Source: Rubrivivax sp.
Lineage (GTDB): Bacteria; Pseudomonadota; Gammaproteobacteria; Burkholderiales; Burkholderiaceae_C
Direction of reading: 5' to 3'
DNA: 40,974 nt
Assembly: GCA_016789865.1 (NCBI GenBank)
Contig: JAEUPC010000134.1
Span: 1 to 40,974 of the forward strand
The stretch's first letter is position 1, and the number at the start of each line of letters is the position of its first letter. Position numbers and translations under genes: made by a program. Positions 22,124 to 30,063 of this stretch are shown piece by piece. The notes beneath the pieces were generated by a model that searched no databases, was not told the origin of the DNA, and saw only the letters and a list, made by a program, of their open reading frames with translations.

Positions 22124-22855
22124 ATGAAGATGCTTCTGGTGAACCCCAATACTTCGGCCGCGATGACGGCCCAGATCCGCATCGCGGCACGCGAGGTGGC
22201 CGCTGCCGGCACCATGCTGACTGCGGTCAACCCGGGCTTCGGCCCCGAGTCGATCGAAGGCCACTACGACGAGGCCGTGGCCGCGGCCGGCGTGGCCCAG
22301 GTGCTGCGCGAACAGCCGCCGCATGACGCGGTGGTGCTGGCCTGCTTCGGCGACCCCGGCCTCGACGCGGCGCGCGAGGCCTGCGCCGCACCGGTGCTGG
22401 GCATCGCCGAAGCGGCCTTCCATGCCGCCAGCTTCGTGGCCACCGGCTTCTCGGTGGTGACGACGATGACGCGCACCTGCATCATCGCCGAGCGCCTGGT
22501 GCAGCGCTACGGGTTCGAGCGCGCCTGCCGGGGCATCCACGGGACCGACATCGCGGTGCTCGAACTGGACGACCCGGCCAGCGACGCGTTCGACCGCATC
22601 GAGGCTGCATCGCGCCAGGCGCTGGAGCGCGACCGCAGCGGCGCCATCGTGCTCGGCTGCGCCGGCATGACCACGCTGGCGCGGCGGCTGCAGCAGCGGC
22701 TGCAGGTGCCGGTGATCGACGGCGTGGGCGTGGCGGTGAAGTTCGCCGAGGCGCTGGTGGCGCTGTCGCTTGGCACCAGCAAGCGCGGCGACTACGCCAC
22801 GCCGCTGCCCAAGCGCTACAGCGGCTGGGCGGCGCCACTGGGCTGGCCGGGCTGA
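22124..22855 (+). CDS. aspartate/glutamate/hydantoin racemase family protein (HyuE-like)
   Basis: Encodes 243 residues, close to the 240-250 of hydantoin racemases. The start gives MKMLLVNPNTSAAMT, matching the VNPNT opening of the family. The two catalytic cysteines are in VVLACFGDPGL (Cys74) and IVLGCAGMT (Cys179), the second followed by LARRLQQRL and PVIDGVGVAVKFAEAL. It racemises a chiral centre by cofactor-independent two-base chemistry; the substrate could be a 5-substituted hydantoin, allantoin or an amino acid. It is transcribed away from the ABC operon with a shared 254-bp control region. No hydantoinase or carbamoylase gene is in the window next to it. Confidence 0.88.
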   Translation: MKMLLVNPNTSAAMTAQIRIAAREVAAAGTMLTAVNPGFGPESIEGHYDEAVAAAGVAQVLREQPPHDAVVLACFGDPGLDAAREACAAPVLGIAEAAFHAASFVATGFSVVTTMTRTCIIAERLVQRYGFERACRGIHGTDIAVLELDDPASDAFDRIEAASRQALERDRSGAIVLGCAGMTTLARRLQQRLQVPVIDGVGVAVKFAEALVALSLGTSKRGDYATPLPKRYSGWAAPLGWPG

Positions 22856-22963
22856 AGCCCGACGGGCCGCGACGTTCGAATCCTCCTGCGCCGGCGCACA
22901 ATGCCGTGCGCCTCGCCCCAGGCCGGTGATGCGGCCCGCGCGGCTTCGAGAAGGAGAGATCCC

Positions 22964-23410
22964 ATGCCCCACACCATCCGCCTGCACCGCGTGCTGCGCG
23001 CACCGCCCGCGCGGGTCTACAAGGCCTTCATCGACGCCGAGGCGATGGTGAAGTGGTTGCCGCCCAACGGCTTCACCGCCAAGGTGCACCACATGGACGC
23101 CCGGGTGGGCGGCCGGTTTCGCATGTCGTTCACCAACTTCGGCAACGGCCAGAGCCACTCGTTCGGCGGCGAATACCTCGAGATGCAGGAAGGCGAGCGC
23201 CTGCGCTACACCGACCAGTTCGACGACCCCAATCTGCCCGGCACCATGTCGGTCACCGTCACGTTCAAGGCGGTGTCGTGCGGCACCGAGCTGAACGTGG
23301 TGCAAGAAGGCGTCCCGGAAGTCATTCCGGCCGAAGCCTGCTACCTGGGGTGGCAGGAATCGCTGGTGCTGCTGGGCAAGCTGGTCGAGGCCGAGATTCC
23401 CGGCGAGTAG
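22964..23410 (+). CDS. SRPBCC/AHSA1-domain protein
   Basis: Encodes 148 residues with an AAGGAGAG ribosome-binding site. The whole protein is one START-like helix-grip domain of the activator-of-Hsp90-ATPase homologue type: RVLRAPPARVYKAFIDAEAMVKWLPPNGF, VGGRFRMSFTNFG, GGEYLEMQEGERLRYTDQF, SVTVTFKAVSCGTEL and a long C-terminal helix GWQESLVLLGKLVEAE. Such proteins bind hydrophobic ligands or act in stress responses; the ligand is not predictable. 201 bp separate it from the VOC gene on the same strand, so co-transcription is possible. Confidence 0.88.
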   Translation: MPHTIRLHRVLRAPPARVYKAFIDAEAMVKWLPPNGFTAKVHHMDARVGGRFRMSFTNFGNGQSHSFGGEYLEMQEGERLRYTDQFDDPNLPGTMSVTVTFKAVSCGTELNVVQEGVPEVIPAEACYLGWQESLVLLGKLVEAEIPGE

Positions 23411-23611
23411 GGCGACGTGCGGGGCACGCGGGCCCGTGGGTGCCCGGGTGCGCCGCAGGCGCAGGCCAGGCCAGCGCGCGCGGCCGTGCGTGGTGCGCGA
23501 ATTGCGAGAACCACGGTCCCGCCGTTGCACCTCGCGCGAGCACCTTGCGCACCGCTTTCGCGGCCACTACAACCGCTGCCTCACGAACCTGTTCGCCAAG
23601 AGGAGTTCCCC

Positions 23612-24049
23612 ATGGCCCGCACCAGCACCTACCTCAACTTCCCGCGCGAGACCGAGGCCGCGTTCCTGTTCTACCGGCAGGTCTTCGGCGGCGAGTTCAA
23701 CGGCCCGATGCATCGCTTCAAGGACATGCCTCCCGCGCCCGGCCAGCCGCCGCTGGCCGAGGCCGACCGCGAGCTGGTAATGCACGTCGAGCTGGCCATC
23801 ACCGGCGGCCATGTGCTCATGGGCACCGATGCACCCGAGTCGATGGGCTTCAAGTGCGCGCCGGGCAACAATGTCTACATCAACCTGGAGCCCGACACGC
23901 GCGCCGAGGCCGACCGCCTGTTCACCGCGTTGAGCGCCGGCGGCAAGGTGGGCATGCCGATGCAGGACATGTTCTGGGGCGCCTACTTCGGCAGCTGCAC
24001 CGACCGCTTCGGCGTGCAGTGGATGGTGAACTGCACGCAAAAGGCCTGA
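23612..24049 (+). CDS. VOC-family (PhnB-like) protein
   Basis: Encodes 145 residues with an AGAGGAG ribosome-binding site. It shows the PhnB/glyoxalase-like paired beta-alpha-beta-beta-beta layout: YLNFPRETEAAFLFYRQVFGG, ELVMHVELAITGGHVLMGTD, a middle helix TRAEADRLFTALSAGG, and the final MFWGAYFGSCTDRFGVQWMVNC. The AYFG..DRFGVQWM ending is characteristic of the PhnB branch. Metal ligands are not obvious and activity is unknown. It often accompanies AHSA1-type proteins in Proteobacteria, as here. Confidence 0.88.
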   Translation: MARTSTYLNFPRETEAAFLFYRQVFGGEFNGPMHRFKDMPPAPGQPPLAEADRELVMHVELAITGGHVLMGTDAPESMGFKCAPGNNVYINLEPDTRAEADRLFTALSAGGKVGMPMQDMFWGAYFGSCTDRFGVQWMVNCTQKA

Positions 24050-24164
24050 GCACGTTCGGCCGACCACGCCATCGCCATCAAGCGGTGGCCGATTCGCCTC
24101 GGTGACCTTTCCGAGTGACGGTTGCGGGCGGGGCACCTCGGCAGCGCCAGACCACGTCGAACCC

Positions 24165-25004
24165 TCAGTCGATCAGCTTGCCGCCGTCGTGGAACGGAAA
24201 CGGCCCGGGGTGCTCGCCGATCGACGCCACGTGCGTCACCAGCCGCCCCGGCCCGCTCCACGCGTGCACGTGGAAGCCCGGCGGCTCCAGCGTCCAGGCC
24301 GAGGCGGCGTCGGGCGCGAGGTCGAGGCACACCTGGTGCGCCGGGCTCGGCGCCGTGCTGGCCAGCCGGCCGCCCACGTGCGTGTAGATGGTGCGGTGCA
24401 GGTGGCCGCAGATCACGCGCTCGATGTTCGGGTGAGCGGCGACGATGCGCGAGAACTCTTCGACGCCCTCGACGATGCCCAGGCGGTCCATGTGCCCGAT
24501 GAGGGTGGCGAACGGCGGGTGGTGCATGGCCACGATCACCGGCTGGCCGGCCAGCCGCGCCAGTTCGTCGTCGAGCCAGCGCAGCCGCGCCGCGCACAGT
24601 GTGCCGTGCCCCTTGCCGGCCTGCACCGTGTCCAGGCACACCAGCTGCAGGCCCTCGCGCCCCACGGCCGCGGTGTACTGGCAGAACTCGGTATCGGGAA
24701 AGTGGCCGTGGTGCGCGAAGCTGCGCCGCAACTGGTGCCGTTCGTCGTGGTTGCCGGGCAGCATGAACAGCGGCAGGCCGGCCGCCTCCAGCGGCGCCAG
24801 CAGCTCGGCCAGGTGGGCGTACTCGTCGGCGCGGCCGAAGTCGGTAAGGTCCCCGGTCAACACCACTGCATCGGGGCGCTGCCTGAGGCCTTGCAGCGCG
24901 CCAACGGCCGCGCGCAGGTAAGGCGCGGTGTCCAGGCGGCCGTAGGCCAGCCGGCCGGGCTCGCGGATGTGCAGGTCGGTGATCTGCGCCAGCAAGGTGG
25001 TCAT
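24165..25004 (-). CDS. metallophosphodiesterase, GpdQ/CpdA-like
   Basis: Encodes 279 residues of the calcineurin-like phosphoesterase fold with a complete binuclear metal site: Asp10 and His12 (ITDLH), Asp52 (TGDLTDFG), Asn85 and His86 (PGNHDE), His162 (MHHPPF), His201 and His203 (CGHLHR). The YGRLDTAPYL stretch and spacing resemble the glycerophosphodiesterase GpdQ more than plain CpdA. It hydrolyses phosphodiesters; glycerophosphodiesters or cAMP are likely. It is the last gene of the operon after an ABC importer, 21 bp from the ATPase gene, so it may act on the imported compound. No signal peptide, so cytoplasmic. Confidence 0.88.
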   Translation of the reverse strand: MTTLLAQITDLHIREPGRLAYGRLDTAPYLRAAVGALQGLRQRPDAVVLTGDLTDFGRADEYAHLAELLAPLEAAGLPLFMLPGNHDERHQLRRSFAHHGHFPDTEFCQYTAAVGREGLQLVCLDTVQAGKGHGTLCAARLRWLDDELARLAGQPVIVAMHHPPFATLIGHMDRLGIVEGVEEFSRIVAAHPNIERVICGHLHRTIYTHVGGRLASTAPSPAHQVCLDLAPDAASAWTLEPPGFHVHAWSGPGRLVTHVASIGEHPGPFPFHDGGKLID

Positions 25005-25025
25005 GGCGTGGGCCTCGCGTCGTGG

Positions 25026-26186
25026 CTACGGTGCAGTGGCGGCCCCGGCGGGCATCAGCCGCGCGGGGTCGATCGTGATGACCACTTCATCATCGGCCAT
25101 CGCCGGGCAGTCGCGTGGCTGGTCGGCCAGCAGCGGGGCGGGTTGACCCGCCACCGCCAGCCGCAAGTGCACCCGATCGCCGAGGAAGGTGCGGTGCGTG
25201 ACGCGGGCGCGGCCCCACGGCCCCCCATGTGGCGTTCCCGCGCCCTCTGGCTCGGATGCATGGCCGTCTTGCACGCGCACGTCCTCCGGGCGCACCAGCA
25301 GCACCGCGTGGCCGCGCAGGGACGCCGGGCAGGGCAACGCACAGCCGCCCAGCACCAGGCGGTTGTCTTCGGCGTCGGCGGCGGTGCGCACGAGCCGGTT
25401 CACGCGGCCGAGGAACTCGGCGACGAACGGGTGTTCGGGCGCGCGGTACAGCGCCTCGCCGCTGCCCACCTGCACGATGCGTCCGGCGTGCATCACCGCC
25501 AGCCGGTCGGCAATGGCCAGCGCCTCCTGCTGGTCGTGCGTGACGTGGATGGCGGTGATGTGCAGCGCGCGCAGCAGCTGCGCCAGTTCGTCGCGCAGCG
25601 CTTCCTTGAGCTTGGCGTCCAGCGCGGTCAGCGGCTCGTCCAGCAGCAGCACGCGCGGCTGCACCGCCACCGCGCGGGCCAGCGCCACGCGCTGGCGCTG
25701 GCCGCCGGAGAGCTCTGCCGGGCGGCGGCGCTCCAGCCCGTTCAGGCGCACGAGGTCGATGACCTCGCCCACGCGGCGGCGGACCTGCTCGGGTGCCACG
25801 TGCCGAACGCGCAGCCCGTAGCCGATGTTGGCCTCGACCGTCATCTGCGGAAAGAGCGCGTAGTGCTGGAACACCATGCCGACGGCGCGCCGCTCGATCG
25901 GCCTTGCGGTGACGTCTTCGCCGTTGAAGAGCACGCGGCCGCCGGCGTCGGGCTCGACGAGGCCGGCCACCACACGCAGCAGCGTGGTCTTGCCGCAGCC
26001 GGAAGGACCCAGCAGCGCCAGCACCTCGCCGGGCTCGACGGTGAGCGTGGTTGGCTGCAGCGCCCGCGAGTCGCCGGCGTAGGTCTTGGCGCAGCCGACG
26101 ATGTCGACGCGCGTGTGCTCACCGGCGGCCGCCGGTGCGAGGCGCGGCGGCCGGGCTTCAGCGGGTGTGGACAGGGAGGGCGCCAT
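25026..26186 (-). CDS. ABC transporter ATP-binding protein (PotA/FbpC/UgpC type)
   Basis: Encodes 386 residues. Motifs are Walker A GPSGCGKTT, Q-loop MVFQHYALFPQMTV, signature LSGGQRQRVALARA, Walker B VLLLDEPLTALD and H-loop HVTHDQQEALAIAD. A C-terminal TOBE-type regulatory domain contains LVRPEDVRV. The ATG at 26186 overlaps the second permease gene by 29 bases; the open frame beyond it (to 26297) is not coding. It powers the importer encoded by the three genes upstream in the same operon. Confidence 0.92.
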   Translation of the reverse strand: MAPSLSTPAEARPPRLAPAAAGEHTRVDIVGCAKTYAGDSRALQPTTLTVEPGEVLALLGPSGCGKTTLLRVVAGLVEPDAGGRVLFNGEDVTARPIERRAVGMVFQHYALFPQMTVEANIGYGLRVRHVAPEQVRRRVGEVIDLVRLNGLERRRPAELSGGQRQRVALARAVAVQPRVLLLDEPLTALDAKLKEALRDELAQLLRALHITAIHVTHDQQEALAIADRLAVMHAGRIVQVGSGEALYRAPEHPFVAEFLGRVNRLVRTAADAEDNRLVLGGCALPCPASLRGHAVLLVRPEDVRVQDGHASEPEGAGTPHGGPWGRARVTHRTFLGDRVHLRLAVAGQPAPLLADQPRDCPAMADDEVVITIDPARLMPAGAATAP

Positions 26187-27051
26187 GGCGTTGTTCGATC
26201 CAGCGTGCCGCCGCCTGCATGCCCCACAGCACGGGCAGGATGACGACGAAGAAGACCAGCGTGTAGGCCGAGCCGATCTCGATGCGCATCGAGGCATAAC
26301 TGTCAGCCAGCCCGACCGGCAGCGTGCGCGTGAGCGGCGTGTGTAGCATCCAGGTGAGGTTGAATTCGCCCACCGACAGCGTGAACACCATCAGGCTGCC
26401 GGCGACGATCGAAGGCGCGACGGCCGGCACGAGCACGCCAAGAAAACGCTGCGGGAAGCTCGCACCCAGTGAGCGCGCCGCCTCGTCCAGCGCCGCGAGG
26501 TCGTTGCGCGCGAAGGCCGCGGCCACCGTGCGCACCATGAACGGCAGCGTGAAGACGACGTGGCCCACGAGGATGAAGGCGAAGCTCTGGCGGAAGCCGC
26601 GCACCTCGCCGTAGGCGAGGATCAGCGCCAGCGCGGTGGCCAGCCCCGGCACCGCCACCGGCAGCGTCAGCAGTTCCTCGAAGGCGCGCGCCCAGCGCGA
26701 GGGGCTGCGCGCCAGTACCCACGCGCAGGGCACGCCGATGAGCAGCGCCACCACCACGCAGGCCAGCGCCAGCGCCAGCGAGCGCCACGCCGTGGCGCCG
26801 TACAGCGACCACACCTCCACCAGCCAGCGCGTGGTGAGCCCGCTGGCCAGCCCGCGCGAGAAGTTGTTCGTGAGCCCGGCGGTCACCGAAATCAGCATCG
26901 GCAGCACGGTGAACAGCGTGACGAGCACGGTGATGGCCAGCAGCACCGGCGCGTCGACGCGGCCGCGGCGCGCCGCCGCTTTGCGTCGGGCACGAAGGTG
27001 CGAGGCCGCGCGAAGCGCAGCGCGTTCGCGCTGGTCACGCCGCGCCCTCAT
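26158..27051 (-). CDS. ABC transporter inner-membrane permease (second)
   Basis: Encodes 297 residues. A basic N-terminus (MRARRDQRERAALRAAS) leads to about six membrane helices, starting with VLLAITVLVTLFTVLPMLISV. The EAA-type loop reads ALDEAARSLGASFPQRFLGVLVPAVAPS. Typical of permeases for iron(III), polyamine or phosphonate-type importers. The start at 27051 overlaps the first permease stop by 4 bases (ATGA), so translation is coupled. Confidence 0.9.
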   Translation of the reverse strand: MRARRDQRERAALRAASHLRARRKAAARRGRVDAPVLLAITVLVTLFTVLPMLISVTAGLTNNFSRGLASGLTTRWLVEVWSLYGATAWRSLALALACVVVALLIGVPCAWVLARSPSRWARAFEELLTLPVAVPGLATALALILAYGEVRGFRQSFAFILVGHVVFTLPFMVRTVAAAFARNDLAALDEAARSLGASFPQRFLGVLVPAVAPSIVAGSLMVFTLSVGEFNLTWMLHTPLTRTLPVGLADSYASMRIEIGSAYTLVFFVVILPVLWGMQAAARWIEQRHGALPVHTR

Positions 27052-27848
27052 GCCGCGGCCCCCGCTGTCGCCGCGCTGCCGAAGCGCCGCGCCACGTAGA
27101 GCACCGCCCAGGTCATCACGCCCAGCGCGATCGACAGCGACGCGGCGAGTGCGAAGTTGGCGTAGTTGGTGAACTCGTTGTAGATGGTGATCGGCAGCAC
27201 CTCGTAGCGGCTGGCCAGCGTGAACGCGGTGCCGAAGGCGCCCATCGCGGTGGCGAAGAGGATGGCGCCCACCGCCACCGCGGTGGGCTGCAGCGCCGGC
27301 CACCACACGTCGCGCACGATCGGCCAGCGGCCGGCGCCCAGCGACCGCGCCGCTTCCTCCAGTTCATGGTCCATGCGTTCGACCACCGCCGTGAAGCTGG
27401 CGATGGCGCGCGGCAGCGAGAAGTAGACATAGGCGAGGAACAGACCCACCAGGCCGTAGGCGAACGTGATGCGCTGGCCGACGAGGGCATCGGTGAGGCT
27501 GGCGAAGGGCCCCTGCCGCCCGCCGACGAGGATGACGAAGAAGCCGACGATGACGCCCGGGAACGACAGCGGCAGCGTGAGCAGCGAGAGCAGGAAGCGG
27601 CGGCCGACGAATTCCCGGCGGCCGAGGTACAGCCCCACTGCCGCTGCCACCGCCAGCGACACCAAGGTCACGGCGGCGGCGAGCACGGTGGTCTGCAGCA
27701 GGCTGCGCAGGTAGCGCGGCTCGGTCAGCACCGCGAAGTAGGTGGCCGCGCCCTTGGTCGAGGGCAGCCACAACAGCTCGGCCATCGGCAGCAGCCAGAA
27801 GGCCGCGAACACCACCGCGGCGGGGGCGAGGCACAGCGCGGCGATCAC
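27048..27848 (-). CDS. ABC transporter inner-membrane permease (first)
   Basis: Encodes 266 residues from a GTG start at 27848. The first helix starts at once (AALCLAPAAVVFAAFWLLPMAELL) and at least five more follow. The EAA-type loop reads HELEEAARSLGAGRWPIVRDVWWPAL, and YEVLPITIYNEFTNYANFALA is typical of this permease family. The frame stays open upstream without an ATG, so the exact start is uncertain by some residues. Overlaps the second permease gene by 4 bases. Confidence 0.88.
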   Translation of the reverse strand: MIAALCLAPAAVVFAAFWLLPMAELLWLPSTKGAATYFAVLTEPRYLRSLLQTTVLAAAVTLVSLAVAAAVGLYLGRREFVGRRFLLSLLTLPLSFPGVIVGFFVILVGGRQGPFASLTDALVGQRITFAYGLVGLFLAYVYFSLPRAIASFTAVVERMDHELEEAARSLGAGRWPIVRDVWWPALQPTAVAVGAILFATAMGAFGTAFTLASRYEVLPITIYNEFTNYANFALAASLSIALGVMTWAVLYVARRFGSAATAGAAA

Positions 27849-27897
27849 TGCCGCGCGGTCAGGGTGGGTTGATCGCGCATGTCGCGCCTTGAAGTCC

Positions 27898-27947
27898 GGC
27901 GCGCCACGCGCCCTGCCACGCCTTGGGCGGCAGGCCGTGGGCGCGCC
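27898..27947 (-). terminator. strong GC-rich stem-loop between binding-protein and permease genes
   Basis: Nested inverted repeats: outer GGCGCGCC/GGCGCGCC arms with flanking ACG/CGT, and an inner CCTGCC..GGCAGG stem. There is no T-run, so it is more likely an mRNA-stabilising hairpin or partial terminator, which would keep the upstream binding-protein message in excess over the permease message. Confidence 0.5.
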
Positions 27948-27960
27948 ACGACTGCGGCGG

Positions 27961-28986
27961 CTACTGCACCTCGCGCAGGTAACGCTCGGAGAAACCCTTC
28001 TGCACCGCGGCCATGCGGCCGTAGTCGATGGTGCGGGCGCGGGCGTACTCGCTGGCCGGCAGGAAGCGGGCCTGCGCCTCCTTCGAGATCGCCGAGGCGC
28101 GCACCGGCCGCAGGAAGGCGTTGGCCCAGATCGCCTGCCCCTCGTTGGACAGCACGAAGTCCAGCGCCTTGCGGCCGTTGCCGGCGTTGGGACCCTTGTT
28201 GGCCAGGCTCATCACGTAGGGCACCACCACCGTGCCTTCGGCCGGAATGACGAACTCGACGTTCGCCTTGTCCTTGTACTTGGCGCGGTAGGCGTTGAAG
28301 TCGTAGTCGAGCAGGATCGCGATCTCACCGGAAAGCACGCGCGCATAGGAGGTCTGCTTGGGCACGATCGGCTCGTTCTTCTTCAGCGCCTTGAAGTACT
28401 CGACGGCCGGGCCGAAGTTGTCCATCGTGCCGCCGCGCACCTGGTTGATCGCCACGGCGCCGACATAACCGACGAAGGCGCTGGCCGGGTCGAGGTAGCC
28501 CACGAGTCCCTTGTATTCGGGCTTGAGCAGGTCGGCCCAGCTCCTGGGCACCGGCTTGCCCTTGAGCGCATCGACATTCACCATGAAGCCGAGCGTGCCC
28601 GAGTGGATGGTGAACCAGTGACCGTCGGGGTCCTTCAGGCCGTCGGGAATCTCGGCCCAGGCGGCGGGCTTGAACGCCGCGGTGACGCCTTCCTTCTTCG
28701 CCTGGATGCCGAAGGTCACGCCGTAGTAGGCGATGTCGGCCACCGGGCTGGCCTTCTCGGCCACCAGCTGCGCCAGGGTCTGGCCAGAGTTCTTGTTGTC
28801 CGGCGGCACGGTGATGCCGGTCTTTTCCTTGATGGCGCGCAACTGGCTCGCCCAATCGGCCCACTCGGGCGGGCAGTTGTAGCAGATGGCCGTCTGTGCC
28901 GAGACGGCCACGGGCGTGGCCGCGGCGGCCAGCAGCCCCAGGGTGAGCAGTGCGCGCTTCAAGCGGGTCGTCGTCAGGGTCATCAT
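27961..28986 (-). CDS. ABC transporter periplasmic substrate-binding protein (iron/polyamine/phosphonate-like class)
   Basis: Encodes 341 residues with a GGAGGTG ribosome-binding site, a signal peptide (LKRALLTLGLLAAAATPVAVSAQ) and a two-lobe binding-protein fold: AICYNCPPEWADW, VADIAYYGVTFGIQAKKEGV, WFTIHSGTLGFMVNVDALKG, PRSWADLLKPEYKGLVGYLDP, ARVLSGEIAILLDYDFN and VVPYVMSLANKGPN. The WADLLKPEYKG segment is the hallmark of the Fe(III)/putrescine/2-aminoethylphosphonate class. Two cysteines (CYNC) near the mature N-terminus are unusual and may form a disulfide. The phosphodiesterase gene at the end of the operon suggests a phosphodiester ligand, by inference. Confidence 0.88.
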   Translation of the reverse strand: MMTLTTTRLKRALLTLGLLAAAATPVAVSAQTAICYNCPPEWADWASQLRAIKEKTGITVPPDNKNSGQTLAQLVAEKASPVADIAYYGVTFGIQAKKEGVTAAFKPAAWAEIPDGLKDPDGHWFTIHSGTLGFMVNVDALKGKPVPRSWADLLKPEYKGLVGYLDPASAFVGYVGAVAINQVRGGTMDNFGPAVEYFKALKKNEPIVPKQTSYARVLSGEIAILLDYDFNAYRAKYKDKANVEFVIPAEGTVVVPYVMSLANKGPNAGNGRKALDFVLSNEGQAIWANAFLRPVRASAISKEAQARFLPASEYARARTIDYGRMAAVQKGFSERYLREVQ

Positions 28987-29060
28987 CACCTCCAGCGTAG
29001 TGGCGCAGTGTGGCGGCCTGGTGACGCGGCGGTGAAGCGGGGATTCCCTGGACCTCGCGT

Positions 29061-29840
29061 TCATGCCGCCCGCGCCATCCGTGCAGCCCGCGGCCAGCAC
29101 GCGGCCGCAGCGAGCAGGAGCAGCGCGTACAACGCCGTCGCGCGGATCAAGGCGCTGACCAGGATGATCGAGAACCGGTAGGGGCCATCCGCCGCCTCGG
29201 TGCCGAACCACGACCACGGCAGCGCCACCGCGAAGGCCAGCGCGAGGGCTCCCAGCCACAGCCGCCGGCGCAGTGGCTCGAGCCCGTCGTCGGGCACCGC
29301 GGCGGGCTGGCGGCTTCGCAGCCAGCGCCGGTAGGCCCAGGCCAGGCACAGCAGGCCGATCACCGTGCTGGCGTGCTGCAGCGTGTTGTAGACGAACAGC
29401 CTCCGCCCGCCGAACTCCATGACCGGCTGCTGCAGCAGCGACCAGGCGCGCACGGCGAATCCGTGGCTGTGCGTGCAGGCGTCCCACAGCATGTGTGTGG
29501 CCGCCCCGACGACGATGGCCGCGGCCATGCCGAGCCAGCCGCGCATGCCCAGTGCCGCGGGTGGCTGCAACGTGGCCAGCGCGGCGCGGTGCGGCTGCGG
29601 CACCAGCGCGATGAAGCGCGCATGCCAGGCGCGCAGCAGCCAGACGATCAGCAGGCCCGGCGGCAGGCACAGCCACAGCAGCCCGAACGGCCGGTGCGCC
29701 TCGTGCGCGAGCGCGAAGGCGCCGACGTAGTAGCCGAAGTCCGGCGCCATGCTGCCCACGACGAGACCGACGAAGGGCAGGTGCCGCGAGCAGCGCGCCA
29801 GCGGCAGCACGGCGGCGGGGTGGGAAAAGGTCCAGGGCAT
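29061..29840 (-). CDS. DUF4184 family membrane protein
   Basis: Encodes 259 residues. The start at 29840 gives MPWTFSHPAAVLPL, the usual opening of this family. VGSMAPDFGYYVG and a GAATHMLWDACTH motif with His and Asp residues lie inside membrane helices, reminiscent of YdjM-like membrane hydrolases, followed by several hydrophobic segments to the C-terminus. About seven membrane helices are expected. An upstream ATG at 29915 would add 25 residues and is less likely. It is divergent from the dehydrogenase at 30064. Role unknown. Confidence 0.85.
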   Translation of the reverse strand: MPWTFSHPAAVLPLARCSRHLPFVGLVVGSMAPDFGYYVGAFALAHEAHRPFGLLWLCLPPGLLIVWLLRAWHARFIALVPQPHRAALATLQPPAALGMRGWLGMAAAIVVGAATHMLWDACTHSHGFAVRAWSLLQQPVMEFGGRRLFVYNTLQHASTVIGLLCLAWAYRRWLRSRQPAAVPDDGLEPLRRRLWLGALALAFAVALPWSWFGTEAADGPYRFSIILVSALIRATALYALLLLAAAACWPRAARMARAA

Positions 29841-30063
29841 GGCGAAGCGATGGAGGGGCAGCGCGAATGGCGCCAAGGCACGGGCCATCGCGTGGCCGAT
29901 TGTGTCGGCCCTCACGCGGCGGCGCGCCCGCGCAAGGGGAGCTTCGCCGCGCCCACCGTACGGGCGGCAGGGGGCAATCGCGAGCGCGGGCGTCGCGGCG
30001 ATTGTCAGCCGGCCTCGGCGGGCGCGTTATCGTGCGGCCGACCACTTCGCAGGAGACAGGACC

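Noticed and set aside
19708-22230. 840-codon minus-strand open frame overlapping the binding-protein gene
   Set aside because: It is out of frame with the clear binding-protein gene and crosses the palindromic elements; composition is Arg/Gln/Pro-rich without motifs.
27849-27960. Short open frame upstream of the first permease gene that could extend it or be a separate peptide
   Set aside because: The frame is open but has no ATG and is Arg-rich. The stretch is dominated by the 27898-27947 stem-loop, which is a better explanation.
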